Assembly (NCBI GenBank): GCA_002162955.1
Contig: MABD01000030.1
Span: forward strand, 353,890 to 417,889
DNA: 64,000 nt
Origin: Gammaproteobacteria bacterium 45_16_T64
GTDB taxonomy: Bacteria > Pseudomonadota > Gammaproteobacteria > Pseudomonadales > Ketobacteraceae
Direction: 5' to 3'
A program made the position numbers and the translations under genes. This document shows positions 46,022 to 55,306 of the stretch, in pieces (the stretch's first letter is position 1; each line of letters opens with the position of its first letter). The notes beneath the pieces are model-generated. The model made no database searches, was not told where the DNA came from, and worked only from the letters and a program-made list of their open reading frames with translations.

Positions 46022-48603
46022 TATTTGGCTACAATGCTGACGAGTTTACCAGGAACGACGATCACTTTCTTAACGTCCTTGTCACCAATAAACTTCAGAA
46101 CATTTCCGTCGGCTAGTGCCATACTCTCTATCGCATCTTTGGTTTCACTAGGGCTGATCTCTAGTTTTGCCCTAACTTTACCGTTGACTTGAACGACCAT
46201 CTCAATGCTATCTTTTACCAATGCGGTTTCATCAACTTCGGGCCATGGTGCCGTCAGTATGTCTTCTTTGTGACCCAATGCTTGCCATAATTCATGGCAA
46301 ATATGCGGTGCAATGGGTGCGAGCATTAGCACCGTTGCTTGTACGGCCTCATGGGTGACTGCGTGACCTTCTGGAGTGCTGTCATCGGCTTTTACGATTG
46401 CGTTGCAGAGTTCCATTATCGCGGCAATAGCGGTGTTAAACGTGTAACGGCGGTTGAAATCGTCGCTTACTTTTTGAATGGTTTCATGTAGTTTTCTGCG
46501 TAACGATTTTTGATCCTTGTTTAATGCATCGACAACTAATGGTGATGGCTGGCCCTTTTCTATAAGGCTTGTTGCGATTTTCCAGAAGCGCTTAAGGAAT
46601 TTGTTTGCACCTTCAACGCCGCCATCAGACCACTCGAGTGACTGTTCAGGCGGAGCGGCAAACATCATAAATAATCTAACAGTGTCTGCGCCGTGTTGGT
46701 CGATGATGATCTGGGGGTCTACGCCGTTATTTTTTGATTTTGACATTTTGCTCATGCCAGTGTGATGCACTGGTTGCTTGTCAGAGCGTAGTGTTGCGCT
46801 GGTTAACTGACCCTTATCATCTTTCGTGATATCTACATCGACGGGTGCAAACCATTCTTTGGCGCCATTATCTGCTTCTCGATAAAAAGTGTCGGCCAGT
46901 ACCATGCCTTGGCAGAGTAGGCGTTTGAACGGTTCGTCAGATTCGATAAGGCCGGCATCACGCATTAGCTTATGAAAGAATCGAGAATATAGTAGGTGCA
47001 GTATTGCATGCTCGATACCACCAATATATTGATCTACAGGAAGCCAGTAATTCGCTTTTTCTGGATCGAGCATCGCGTTATCACTGTCTGGGCAACAGTA
47101 TCTTGCGTAATACCAAGAGGATTCCATGAAGGTATCAAAAGTATCCGTTTCACGCAGCGCGTCTTCACCGTCAAATGTCGTTCGAGCCCACTCTTGGTCT
47201 GATTTGATCGGTGAGGTGACGCCATCCATGACAACGTCTATCGGTAGTACTACAGGGAGTTGCTCTTCCGGGGTGGCAACGGCGGTTCCGTCTTTGAGGT
47301 TGATGATGGGGATGGGGGTCCCCCAGTAGCGTTGGCGAGATACTCCCCAATCCCTAAGGCGGTAATTAACCTTGATTTTCCCCTTGCCCTCGGATTCCAG
47401 GTGCTCTGCAATGTTCTTAAAGGCTTGGTCTGATGATAAGCCGTCGAATTTACCAGAGTTTACCAATGTGCCTTTTGCAGTAAAGGCTTCGCAATCTAAG
47501 TCGATTGTTTCGCCATTTGTGCTAGTGATGACTTGATTGATTGCTAGCGAGTATTTCTTCGCAAACTCCCAATCCCGTTGGTCGTGAGCTGGTACTGCCA
47601 TCACAGCACCAGAGCCGTAATCCATTAGTACGAAGTTTGCGATCCAAATGGGGACTTGGTCGCCTGTAATTGGATGGGTTGCGTATAGCCCAGTAGCAAT
47701 GCCCATTTTCTCCATTGTCGCAATATCAGCTTCTGCCGTTTTAGTATTTGAGCATGATAATACAAACGCTGCTACGTCAGAGTTGGATGCTGCCGTTTGC
47801 TGTGCAAGGGGGTGTTGCGGGGCCACGGCAACATAACTGACACCCATTAGAGTATCTGGTCGAGTGGTATATACAGAAAGGGGCTGGCCGCCTTCTATGC
47901 CGAACTCCAATTCAACGCCCTCTGATCGGCCAATCCAGTTTCGTTGCATGGTTTTTACTTGTTCTGGCCACTCATCGAGTTTATCTAGATCGTTTAAGAG
48001 TTCATCAGCATAATCAGTGATCTTAACGAACCACTGTGGTATTTCTTTACGCTCAACGGTGGCTCCGGAGCGCCAGCCTTTGCCGTCGATAACTTGTTCA
48101 TTTGCGAGTACAGTTTGGTCAACGGGATCCCAATTGACGGTCGCCATCTTTTTATAGACCAAGCCTTTTTCATAGAGCTTAGTAAAGAACCACTGCTCCC
48201 AGCGATAATATTCTGGTTGGCAAGTCGCAAGCTCTCGATCCCAATCATACCCGAAGCCCAAGCGTTTAAGCTGGTTTCGCATATAGTCAATGTTCTCGAA
48301 AGTCCATTTTCCAGGAGCAACATTGTTTTTGATCGCGGCGTTTTCGGCAGGCAGTCCAAATGCATCCCAGCCCATAGGCTGCATAACATTTTTACCCTTC
48401 ATTCGCTGAAAACGGCTGATTACATCCCCAATAGTGTAGTTTCTGACGTGGCCCATGTGGAGGCGTCCACTAGGGTAGGGAAACATGGACAGGCAATAAT
48501 AGGACTCTTTGGTAGGATCTTCAGTTACCTTAAAGGATTGGCTGTTTTCCCAATGTAATTGGGCTTTGGTTTCTATGGCTTGGGGATCGTACAGATTTTC
48601 CAC
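46021..48603 (-). CDS. leuS: Leucyl-tRNA synthetase
   Basis: The 860-residue class Ia synthetase has the HIGH-type motif HMGHVRNY, the CP1 editing domain in the middle, KMSKS in [11 protein letters not shown], and the C-terminal anticodon and beta domains. It charges tRNA-Leu. The GTG at 48603 is taken as start, because it gives exactly the E. coli length and GAGAG lies nine bases before it. An in-frame TTG eight codons earlier was rejected. Confidence 0.98.
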   Translation of the reverse strand: MENLYDPQAIETKAQLHWENSQSFKVTEDPTKESYYCLSMFPYPSGRLHMGHVRNYTIGDVISRFQRMKGKNVMQPMGWDAFGLPAENAAIKNNVAPGKWTFENIDYMRNQLKRLGFGYDWDRELATCQPEYYRWEQWFFTKLYEKGLVYKKMATVNWDPVDQTVLANEQVIDGKGWRSGATVERKEIPQWFVKITDYADELLNDLDKLDEWPEQVKTMQRNWIGRSEGVELEFGIEGGQPLSVYTTRPDTLMGVSYVAVAPQHPLAQQTAASNSDVAAFVLSCSNTKTAEADIATMEKMGIATGLYATHPITGDQVPIWIANFVLMDYGSGAVMAVPAHDQRDWEFAKKYSLAINQVITSTNGETIDLDCEAFTAKGTLVNSGKFDGLSSDQAFKNIAEHLESEGKGKIKVNYRLRDWGVSRQRYWGTPIPIINLKDGTAVATPEEQLPVVLPIDVVMDGVTSPIKSDQEWARTTFDGEDALRETDTFDTFMESSWYYARYCCPDSDNAMLDPEKANYWLPVDQYIGGIEHAILHLLYSRFFHKLMRDAGLIESDEPFKRLLCQGMVLADTFYREADNGAKEWFAPVDVDITKDDKGQLTSATLRSDKQPVHHTGMSKMSKSKNNGVDPQIIIDQHGADTVRLFMMFAAPPEQSLEWSDGGVEGANKFLKRFWKIATSLIEKGQPSPLVVDALNKDQKSLRRKLHETIQKVSDDFNRRYTFNTAIAAIMELCNAIVKADDSTPEGHAVTHEAVQATVLMLAPIAPHICHELWQALGHKEDILTAPWPEVDETALVKDSIEMVVQVNGKVRAKLEISPSETKDAIESMALADGNVLKFIGDKDVKKVIVVPGKLVSIVAK

Positions 48604-48652
48604 GTTACAAACTCTCTTGAACTTCAAAATTCTAAAGTATTCCAGGCCGATA

Positions 48653-48692
48653 AGCCTGAAACCAAAGGCGTAGGATACCTCAGGTTCAGGCT
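48653..48692 (-). other. Leader hairpin upstream of leuS
   Basis: On the minus strand AGCCTGAACC pairs with GGTTTCAGGCT, with one bulged base and a loop of about 19 bases, 50-90 bases before the leuS start. No T-tract follows. It may be a leuS leader fold or an end structure of the lnt transcript. Confidence 0.35.
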
Positions 48693-48717
48693 GTAAACTA
48701 CCGCTTAGCTCATTGAT

Positions 48718-50268
48718 TTAATCGTTTGAAGGGGTGTTGTTGCCGCTCTTTTGCTGCCAGATGGTCAGAAGGCTGCAGATGACGATGATCAGTGTGGCTA
48801 AGGCAAGCAGAGGCCAGTAACCATAAAGAGAATAAGGTGTGTGACCTGATGTCTTTAGTACTTGGCCGCGTAGTACACCAGCCTCAAATTGCGGGATTTG
48901 CGAGATAACATTACCTTTGTGATCGATGATTGCTGTAATTCCGGTATTGGTTCCTCTCAGCATGTATTTTCCGAGTTCAAGTGCGCGCATACGAACCATT
49001 TCGAAGTGTTGGTTGGGTCCCCAGGATTTGCCAAACCAAGCATCGTTGGAGACTGTGAGGAGGAAGTCTGCATCTTTACCTAGGCGTCGCACTAACTCTG
49101 GGTAAAGAACCTCGTAACAGATAAATGGGGCGAATGAGGAACCTTTGGCTATCAATGGGGGTTGATTGTAATCCCCTCTGCTAAAACTGGACAAGGGGAG
49201 GTCGAGGAATGGAATCGTGCCCCGGATCAAATCTTCGAAGGGAATAAACTCACCGAAAGGTACAAGCTTCTGTTTGTGATACATACCTTCGCCAGCACCC
49301 GTTACAAAAATCGAATTATAATAGCGGTATTTTTCAGGGCCTTCTTCCCAATAGGGGACGCCACTAATTATGGCGCTGTGATGCTGCTTGCCTTGAATGT
49401 CGAGTTTAGCGATGACCTCTTGCGCTTCGTTGTAGAAAACGGGGTAAGCAGCTTCAGGCCATAATATGATATCTTGCCCCCACTCAGTTTCAGTAAGATC
49501 GAGGTAGGTATTGATAATATTGTCGCGCTCTAATGGATCCCATTTTTTTTCTTGCGAAATATTACCTTGAATAAGGCTGACATTAACGGGCCCTTTGAGG
49601 GACACTCGGGTCCATTCCTGGGTCTCGATAAAATAAGTCCCTCCCCAAATAATCACGAGGGGAGCTAAAAAAATGACTCGCAAGCTACGATGCTGATAGG
49701 CGCTTACCAGAAAATAAGCTGAGGCAACGGCTAGCCAACTTATACCGAGCACTCCCACGACAGGGGCGTAGTGTTTGAGCGGGGCGTCGATAAAACTGTA
49801 GCCGACAAATAACCAGGGGAAGCCGCTTAGTAGTTCAATCTTTGTCCATTCAAATAATATCCATAAGCTTGCAAAAGTAATGGCTCCTGCTCGGGCTAAC
49901 CCCAGTTTTTGATATACCCAAGCTTGTGCGCCAAATAATAACGCAAGTCCGCCAGTGAAGATAAAGGTCATTAATATCGCTAGTGGCGCGGGGGTATTGC
50001 CATGATAATGGATGCTAACAAATACCCAGGATACACCTACGCCATATAGCCCAAGGCCATACAGCCACCCCCTAAATGCGGCTGTGCCGGGTGATTGCCC
50101 TTGGAGTAGCGTGATAAAGAGGGCGATTGAAATAAGAGTGGCGGGCCAGATACCGAGTGGTGCAAAGCCTAGAGCAAATATGCAGCCAGCAAAAAGGGAC
50201 AGGATGTGTCCTTTAATTCCTGAGGTAGCTGACAGGCGGGTAATGGGGGGGGAGTCATATATGTGCAT
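48718..50268 (-). CDS. lnt: Apolipoprotein N-acyltransferase
   Basis: The 516-residue inner-membrane enzyme has about six N-terminal helices and a periplasmic nitrilase domain. The catalytic residues are visible as Glu in LWPEAAYP, Lys in HKQKLVPFGEF and Cys in FICYEVLYPE. It adds the third acyl chain to lipoproteins, which here would include BamE and LptE. It follows corC, the conserved partner. Confidence 0.97.
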   Translation of the reverse strand: MHIYDSPPITRLSATSGIKGHILSLFAGCIFALGFAPLGIWPATLISIALFITLLQGQSPGTAAFRGWLYGLGLYGVGVSWVFVSIHYHGNTPAPLAILMTFIFTGGLALLFGAQAWVYQKLGLARAGAITFASLWILFEWTKIELLSGFPWLFVGYSFIDAPLKHYAPVVGVLGISWLAVASAYFLVSAYQHRSLRVIFLAPLVIIWGGTYFIETQEWTRVSLKGPVNVSLIQGNISQEKKWDPLERDNIINTYLDLTETEWGQDIILWPEAAYPVFYNEAQEVIAKLDIQGKQHHSAIISGVPYWEEGPEKYRYYNSIFVTGAGEGMYHKQKLVPFGEFIPFEDLIRGTIPFLDLPLSSFSRGDYNQPPLIAKGSSFAPFICYEVLYPELVRRLGKDADFLLTVSNDAWFGKSWGPNQHFEMVRMRALELGKYMLRGTNTGITAIIDHKGNVISQIPQFEAGVLRGQVLKTSGHTPYSLYGYWPLLALATLIIVICSLLTIWQQKSGNNTPSND

Positions 50269-50324
50269 GCTGGACCAAGTAGTGTTAAGAATAGATTTTA
50301 TAGAGAGATTACTTGGGTAGCAGG

Positions 50325-51167
50325 CTACCCAAGGGAGGTGACTTCTAGCAAACGAATGGCACGATTGTCAGCGTTAAGGACCTTGAAATTGAATGTGCCG
50401 ACACTAATAGCCTCGTCCCTTTCTGGCAAGTGCCCAAAACTGCTAAGTACTATGCCGCCTATGGTATCGAATTCACTGTCACTATAGGTAGAGCTAAAGT
50501 ACTCGTTGAATTCATCAATAGGCGTGACGGCTTTAACAACAAAGGTGTTGTTTTTGCCATGTTTGATAAGGTGTTCGTCATCGATGTCGTGTTCGTCTTC
50601 AATTTCGCCAACAATTTGCTCTAGAACGTCTTCAATAGTGACAAGCCCTGACATGACACCATATTCGTCAATTACAATGGCCATGTGAGTTCGGGTTTCC
50701 CGGAAATCTCGTAGGAGTACGTTCAGGCGTTTGCTTTCAGGAATAAAGGTTGTCGGTCGAATAAGGTTCTTCAGTGCTGTTTTTTCGATTTTTCCATCAG
50801 CGGCAATTGCGAGCAGGTCCTTAGCAAGCAAAAGGCCTTCAATTTCATCTTTGGTGTCACCGTATACGGGGAAGCGAGAGTGGGCTGACTCTATAATGCT
50901 ATCGAGATATTCCTCTGGTTTTGAATTGACCGATATCATGACGCTTTGAGTGCGAGGAACCATTATCTCTCGTACTTTCATGTCGGACACTTGTAGGGCG
51001 CCTTGTATGATGCCCATAGCTTCGTGGTCAATTAGCCCATTTTCTTGTGCAGTAGAAAGTATTTCCAATAATTCCTTTCTGCTTTGCGGCTCTCCCGAGA
51101 GAAAATGGGATATCTTGTCTAGAAATGATTTTCCAGAAGAGCCGTTTCGACTGTGGTCGTCGCTCAT
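50325..51167 (-). CDS. corC: Cytosolic CBS-domain protein CorC (YbeX)
   Basis: The 280-residue protein has no membrane segment. It contains two CBS domains (VREIMVPRTQSVMISVN; LNVLLRDFRETRTHMAIVID) and a C-terminal CorC/HlyC domain (EFDTIGGIVLSSFGHLPERDE). It is linked to Mg2+/Co2+ efflux and ribosome function in E. coli. It belongs to the phoH-ybeY-corC-lnt operon. Confidence 0.95.
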   Translation of the reverse strand: MSDDHSRNGSSGKSFLDKISHFLSGEPQSRKELLEILSTAQENGLIDHEAMGIIQGALQVSDMKVREIMVPRTQSVMISVNSKPEEYLDSIIESAHSRFPVYGDTKDEIEGLLLAKDLLAIAADGKIEKTALKNLIRPTTFIPESKRLNVLLRDFRETRTHMAIVIDEYGVMSGLVTIEDVLEQIVGEIEDEHDIDDEHLIKHGKNNTFVVKAVTPIDEFNEYFSSTYSDSEFDTIGGIVLSSFGHLPERDEAISVGTFNFKVLNADNRAIRLLEVTSLG

Positions 51168-51210
51168 GTGTTTTTACAAACCTTTGTAAGTTGAACTTCT
51201 GCTGGTGCCG

Positions 51211-51717
51211 TTAAGCGCTGATTGTTATGTCTTTATATGGATTAGCAAAACCCAGCATTGCCATTGCATTTACTTCTATTGCCTCCATCGTTTCTGCATC
51301 TGCATCGTCGATGTGGTCGAAGCCAAGCAAGTGTAAAGTACCATGAATTGTTAGGTGCGCCCAATGGCTCTGTAGGCTTTTGTTTTGTTGCTTTGCTTCA
51401 TCGATAACGATGTCAGCACAAATAACGATATCCCCCAATAGGTTAATATCTACTTCGGCAGGAGCTTCGAAAGGGAAAGATAGTACGTTGGTCGGATAGT
51501 CTTTATTTCGATAGGTTGAATTTAGCGTTCTTGCTTCATCCTGGCTTGCGATTCGGATAGTTAATTCAAATGGTTCTTGTTGGTCATCGGTGAGTGCTTG
51601 CGTGTATGTGCGGGCCGCGTTGGTAGCGGTGATGGTCCAACACAAGAAATCTTCTTGTGTTGGACAAATCGTTAAGTTATCTGGGTTTTGAAATGCGAGG
51701 TCTATCGGGTCACTCAT
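51211..51717 (-). CDS. ybeY: Endoribonuclease YbeY
   Basis: The 168-residue protein has the zinc motif HGTLHLLGFDH (HGxLHLxGxDH) of the YbeY family. It matures the 3' end of 16S rRNA and supports ribosome quality control. The start is the ATG at 51717, nine bases after the phoH stop; a TTG one codon earlier is possible. Confidence 0.96.
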   Translation of the reverse strand: MSDPIDLAFQNPDNLTICPTQEDFLCWTITATNAARTYTQALTDDQQEPFELTIRIASQDEARTLNSTYRNKDYPTNVLSFPFEAPAEVDINLLGDIVICADIVIDEAKQQNKSLQSHWAHLTIHGTLHLLGFDHIDDADAETMEAIEVNAMAMLGFANPYKDITISA

Positions 51718-51726
51718 CAAGTTTAC

Positions 51727-52731
51727 TCAGTCTGTTCCGTGTTCTTCATCATGGGCTTCGTACGCTTCAACAATACGCTGTACAAGAGTGTGGCGAACGA
51801 CATCCTTGGCAGCAAAATAGGAGAATCCAATTCCTTCGACGCCATCGATAACTTCCATCGCATGCTTGAGGCCAGATTGCTGCCCGCGCGGTAAATCCAC
51901 TTGTGTATAATCGCCGGTAATGACGGCTTTTGAGCCAAAGCCGATGCGAGTCAAAAACATTTTCATTTGTTCTTTGGTCGTATTTTGGCTTTCGTCCAGT
52001 ATGATAAATGAGTGGTTTAACGTGCGCCCTCGCATATAAGCAAGTGGAGCCACTTCTATTACTTGGCGGTCAATAAGCTTGCTGACACGTTCGAACCCCA
52101 GCATTTCATAGAGTGCGTCGTAGAGCGGCCGTAAGTAAGGGTTTATTTTCTCTGCAAGATCTCCTGGTAGAAAACCAAGCTTTTCACCGGCTTCTACTGC
52201 TGGCCTGACAAGAAGGATGCGTCGTACTTCTTCAGCTTCTAGGGCAAGCACCGCACAAGCCACAGCAAGGTATGTTTTGCCTGTACCCGCAGGGCCAATA
52301 CCAAAATTGATATCATGTCGAAAAATATTACGGACGTAATCCTGTTGGTTTTCGCCTCTGGGTTTTATTCTACCTTTGGGGGTAATGATGGATAGATCTT
52401 GACCGATTTCTTCAATAGGTGACGGTGTGGAAGTGCTTTGTTCGGATAGTGACATAAGGAGTTCATTCAACTGGATATGTAATGCATCTGGAGTAAGTTC
52501 AGGACCAGAACTTGTGTCATGATATAGGTTATTAAGCATGCTGCGAGCTGCAGCGACACGGTGAGGGCTCCCTGTAAGTTGAAAGGCGTTGCCTCGATTC
52601 TTGATCTCAATATTTAAGCTCAATTCGATTTGCTTCAAATGGGCGTCAAACTGGCCGCAAAGGTTTGCGAGCCTGTGGGTATCGTTTGGCTCAAGAGTTA
52701 ATTTTTGGGTTGTAATCGCTGTCGCACTCAA
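51727..52731 (-). CDS. phoH: PhoH-like ATPase (YbeZ)
   Basis: The 334-residue protein has an N-terminal KH-like region and a PhoH NTPase domain with Walker A GPAGTGKTYLAV and Walker B LDESQN. It works with YbeY in ribosome and RNA metabolism. No ATG precedes the conserved N-terminus (LTLEPNDTHRLANLCGQFD), so TTG at 52731 is the likely start; its ribosome site is poor. Confidence 0.95.
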   Translation of the reverse strand: MSATAITTQKLTLEPNDTHRLANLCGQFDAHLKQIELSLNIEIKNRGNAFQLTGSPHRVAAARSMLNNLYHDTSSGPELTPDALHIQLNELLMSLSEQSTSTPSPIEEIGQDLSIITPKGRIKPRGENQQDYVRNIFRHDINFGIGPAGTGKTYLAVACAVLALEAEEVRRILLVRPAVEAGEKLGFLPGDLAEKINPYLRPLYDALYEMLGFERVSKLIDRQVIEVAPLAYMRGRTLNHSFIILDESQNTTKEQMKMFLTRIGFGSKAVITGDYTQVDLPRGQQSGLKHAMEVIDGVEGIGFSYFAAKDVVRHTLVQRIVEAYEAHDEEHGTD

Positions 52732-52905
52732 AGTATGGGGTATCCGCTCCGACGGGAAAGTATATGTTACCTACTAGGATATACCTATGGGCGTAGGAGT
52801 AAAAGGGATGTGTCGATAGGCTTTACACTAAGTCGGTTAGTTTTTTTGTCTCTTCTGTAAGTGACTGTTATTTAAGGGGATGTAGTTTTGGCATGGTAAT
52901 TGCTG

Positions 52906-52911
52906 TATAAT
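52906..52911 (+). promoter_or_regulatory. Candidate -10 element for the small membrane-protein gene
   Basis: TATAAT lies 82 bases before the start codon of the small gene at 52993. A matching -35 at normal spacing is not clear. Confidence 0.35.
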
Positions 52912-52992
52912 GGTGGGAAAGTGGTCAGTTAGCTATACTTGATTGCTGAAAGATGCAAAAGATGTAGAAGTAAGAGTAGAGTAAGGGAAGTT

Positions 52993-53211
52993 ATGAAATC
53001 TGTAGTAAAGTTATTAGGCGTAGTTGTGTTATTTGTTCCGATGTTTGCTTATGCCTTGGGTGAGCGTGTTTTTGGTTCGGTTGAGTTTAGTCCTTTTGTG
53101 GTTGAGAGTTTTTGGAATATGACAGAGATGTATGGTTCTGTTGTATTGTTTGTTGTGGGTTTATTGAGCCTTCGTGTCGCTAGAAAAAGACAGAAGACGT
53201 TATCTGCGTAG
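52993..53211 (+). CDS. Small membrane protein of unknown function
   Basis: I do not recognise this 72-residue protein. It has an N-terminal hydrophobic segment that looks like a signal peptide or helix (VVKLLGVVVLFVPMFAYALG, residues 4-23), a short polar stretch and a second hydrophobic helix (about 44-59), then a basic end (RVARKRQKTLSA). AAGGGAAG lies just before the ATG at 52993, a TATAAT box lies upstream and a strong terminator follows, so it looks like a real monocistronic gene. It sits on the opposite strand between miaB and phoH, which are adjacent in Pseudomonas. The function is unknown. Confidence 0.7.
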   Translation: MKSVVKLLGVVVLFVPMFAYALGERVFGSVEFSPFVVESFWNMTEMYGSVVLFVVGLLSLRVARKRQKTLSA

Positions 53212-53229
53212 GTGGCTATCGACGTTTCT

Positions 53230-53275
53230 AAAGAGCATTAAAAAAGCCGCTTTCGCGGCTTTTTTAATGCTCTTT
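53230..53275. terminator. Strong bidirectional terminator between the small gene and miaB
   Basis: A perfect 21-base-pair inverted repeat with a TTTC loop has GCCGC/GCGGC at its tip and A/T runs in the stem, so it forms a terminator in both directions. It serves the convergent ends of the small membrane-protein gene and miaB. Confidence 0.95.
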
Positions 53276-53304
53276 CTTTAATCTATATCAGTACTCAGGG
53301 CTCA

Positions 53305-54630
53305 CTAAATTAGTTGCCCAATAAGCGAGTTGGTATACGCTTTCTCAATAGAAACGGTGACAAATTGCCCGATAAGTTCGTCGTCATCATGCCTAAAGTT
53401 AACTACGCGATTGTTTTCTGTCCTGCCTTGGAGCTGCCCAGGGTCTTTCTTTGAGATGCCATCAACCAAAATGCGTTGCGTTGTACCTACCATGCGGCGG
53501 CTGATTTCCTGTGCATTCTGAGTGATTCGATGTTGTAGCAAAGCGAGGCGTTGTTTTTTCATCTCGTCGCTAATGTCGTCAGGGAGGTCTGATGCTGGGG
53601 TGCCAGGGCGGGCACTATAAATAAAGCTGAAGCTATGGTCGAATCCAATGTCTTCAATCAATTTCATGGTGTCTTGAAAGTCTTTATCGCTCTCTCCAGG
53701 GAAACCAATAATAAAGTCTGATGACATGCTAATGTCGGGGCGAATAGCTTTAATCTTTCTAATCTTGGACTTGTATTCTAGGGCTGTGTGGCCGCGCTTC
53801 ATCATTGCCAATATTCTGTCCGACCCACTTTGTACCGGTAGGTGTAGATGGCTTACAAGTTCAGGGACTTTACCATAGACCTCAACTAGTGAGTCGCTAA
53901 ACTCAACCGGGTGGGACGTTGTAAATCGAATGCGGTCAATACCATCAATTTTTGCCGTTAGGGTGATGAGCTCTGCTAAATCAGCGATCTCGTCATTTTC
54001 GGTAATACCTCTGTATGCATTTACATTTTGCCCCAAAAGGTTCACTTCTCGTACACCCATGCTCGCTAAATGTGCAATTTCTTTCAGTACGCTGTCTAGG
54101 GGACGACTAACTTCTTCACCTCGGGTGTAGGGTACAACACAAAAAGTACAGTATTTACTGCAACCTTCCATGATGGATACAAAGGCTTTTGGGCCATCGA
54201 CGCTGGGTTCTGGGAGGGCGTCAAATTTTTCAATCTCAGGGAAGCTGACATCAACAACGGCAGCATCGGTGATTTTGACGTCCGAAATCATTGCCGGCAG
54301 TCTGTGCATCGTTTGTGGCCCAAAGATCACGTCGACAAAAGGAGCCCGTTCTTGTATCGCGCTTCCTTCTTGGCTCGCAACGCAGCCACCAACGCCAATA
54401 ATCAGATCAGGGTTGTTTTCTTTGAGCTTTTTCCAGCGCCCTAACTGATGGAAGACCTTCTCTTGCGCTTTTTCACGAATGGAGCACGTGTTTAGCAGTA
54501 GAACATCTGCTTCGCTAGCGTCGTCTGTTTGCTCAAGTCCGTGGGCAGCCTCAAGTAAATCTACCATGCGAGAGGAGTCATACTCATTCATTTGGCAGCC
54601 ATGGGTCTGGATAAACAGTTTTTTACTCAT
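53305..54630 (-). CDS. miaB: tRNA-2-methylthio-N6-dimethylallyladenosine synthase
   Basis: The 441-residue radical-SAM methylthiotransferase has the N-terminal UPF0004 cluster cysteines ([20 protein letters not shown]), the radical-SAM motif CSKYCTFC and a C-terminal TRAM domain. It adds the methylthio group to A37 of tRNAs reading UNN codons. The ATG at 54630 gives the family start [15 protein letters not shown]; an in-frame start 78 bases upstream was rejected. Confidence 0.98.
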   Translation of the reverse strand: MSKKLFIQTHGCQMNEYDSSRMVDLLEAAHGLEQTDDASEADVLLLNTCSIREKAQEKVFHQLGRWKKLKENNPDLIIGVGGCVASQEGSAIQERAPFVDVIFGPQTMHRLPAMISDVKITDAAVVDVSFPEIEKFDALPEPSVDGPKAFVSIMEGCSKYCTFCVVPYTRGEEVSRPLDSVLKEIAHLASMGVREVNLLGQNVNAYRGITENDEIADLAELITLTAKIDGIDRIRFTTSHPVEFSDSLVEVYGKVPELVSHLHLPVQSGSDRILAMMKRGHTALEYKSKIRKIKAIRPDISMSSDFIIGFPGESDKDFQDTMKLIEDIGFDHSFSFIYSARPGTPASDLPDDISDEMKKQRLALLQHRITQNAQEISRRMVGTTQRILVDGISKKDPGQLQGRTENNRVVNFRHDDDELIGQFVTVSIEKAYTNSLIGQLI

Positions 54631-54791
54631 AATGGTCTTCGTGAAGTTGCATGCGCTCAGTTGAACGCATGGGGTGATGCAATAAGTGCTTTCTAACAGG
54701 GGCGCCATTATACCTGCGTATGCACACTATTCCCAGTAGGCAGGGGTTGCCCCTCGTGAACGGGGGAGAGACCCCGCGGCACCTATGTTCC

Positions 54792-55235
54792 TTAGGTCGT
54801 GTAGGGTTGTTTTAAAACGGCCAATATGACGACAGCTACTAGTATTAGTACAGGAAATTCATTAAACATTCGGTAGAATTTTTCTGAGCGAGTATTGGCG
54901 TCGTTATCGAATTTTTTCCTAAAGATGCCGCAAGCGTGATGATATCCTAATAATAGAATAATAAGCGTTAATTTTATATGCATCCAGGTTGCATGAGAGA
55001 AGTAACTGTCCCAGCGATCGACGAGCATCCAAAGGCCCAAGACTAAAGCGATGACTGCGCTTGGTGTCATGATTCCACGGTAGAGTTTTCGCTCCATTAG
55101 CTTAAATCTTTCAGACCCTTTGGTGTCACCTTCGTTGAGCGCCTGTACGTGGTATACGTAGAGCCTCGGTAAATAGAATAGCCCCGCGAACCAGCAGATA
55201 ACGGCAATAATGTGAAATGCCTTAACCAATAGCAT
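54792..55235 (-). CDS. hemJ: Protoporphyrinogen oxidase HemJ
   Basis: The 147-residue protein has four membrane helices and the HemJ signatures KAFHIIAVICWFAGLFYLPRL and WMHIKLTLIILLLGYHH, with the conserved His and Lys residues. It oxidises protoporphyrinogen IX in heme synthesis and binds heme b. The gene is transcribed leftward after the CLC gene, with 71 bases between. Short GC-rich hairpins at 54742-54776 without T-tracts follow it. Confidence 0.9.
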   Translation of the reverse strand: MLLVKAFHIIAVICWFAGLFYLPRLYVYHVQALNEGDTKGSERFKLMERKLYRGIMTPSAVIALVLGLWMLVDRWDSYFSHATWMHIKLTLIILLLGYHHACGIFRKKFDNDANTRSEKFYRMFNEFPVLILVAVVILAVLKQPYTT

Positions 55236-55306
55236 GTGTGAAATCCTTAATTGTTGTTGAGGTGAGTCGGGTCATTGTGACTGAAGTGGTGGGTTGTTGT
55301 GTGTTT

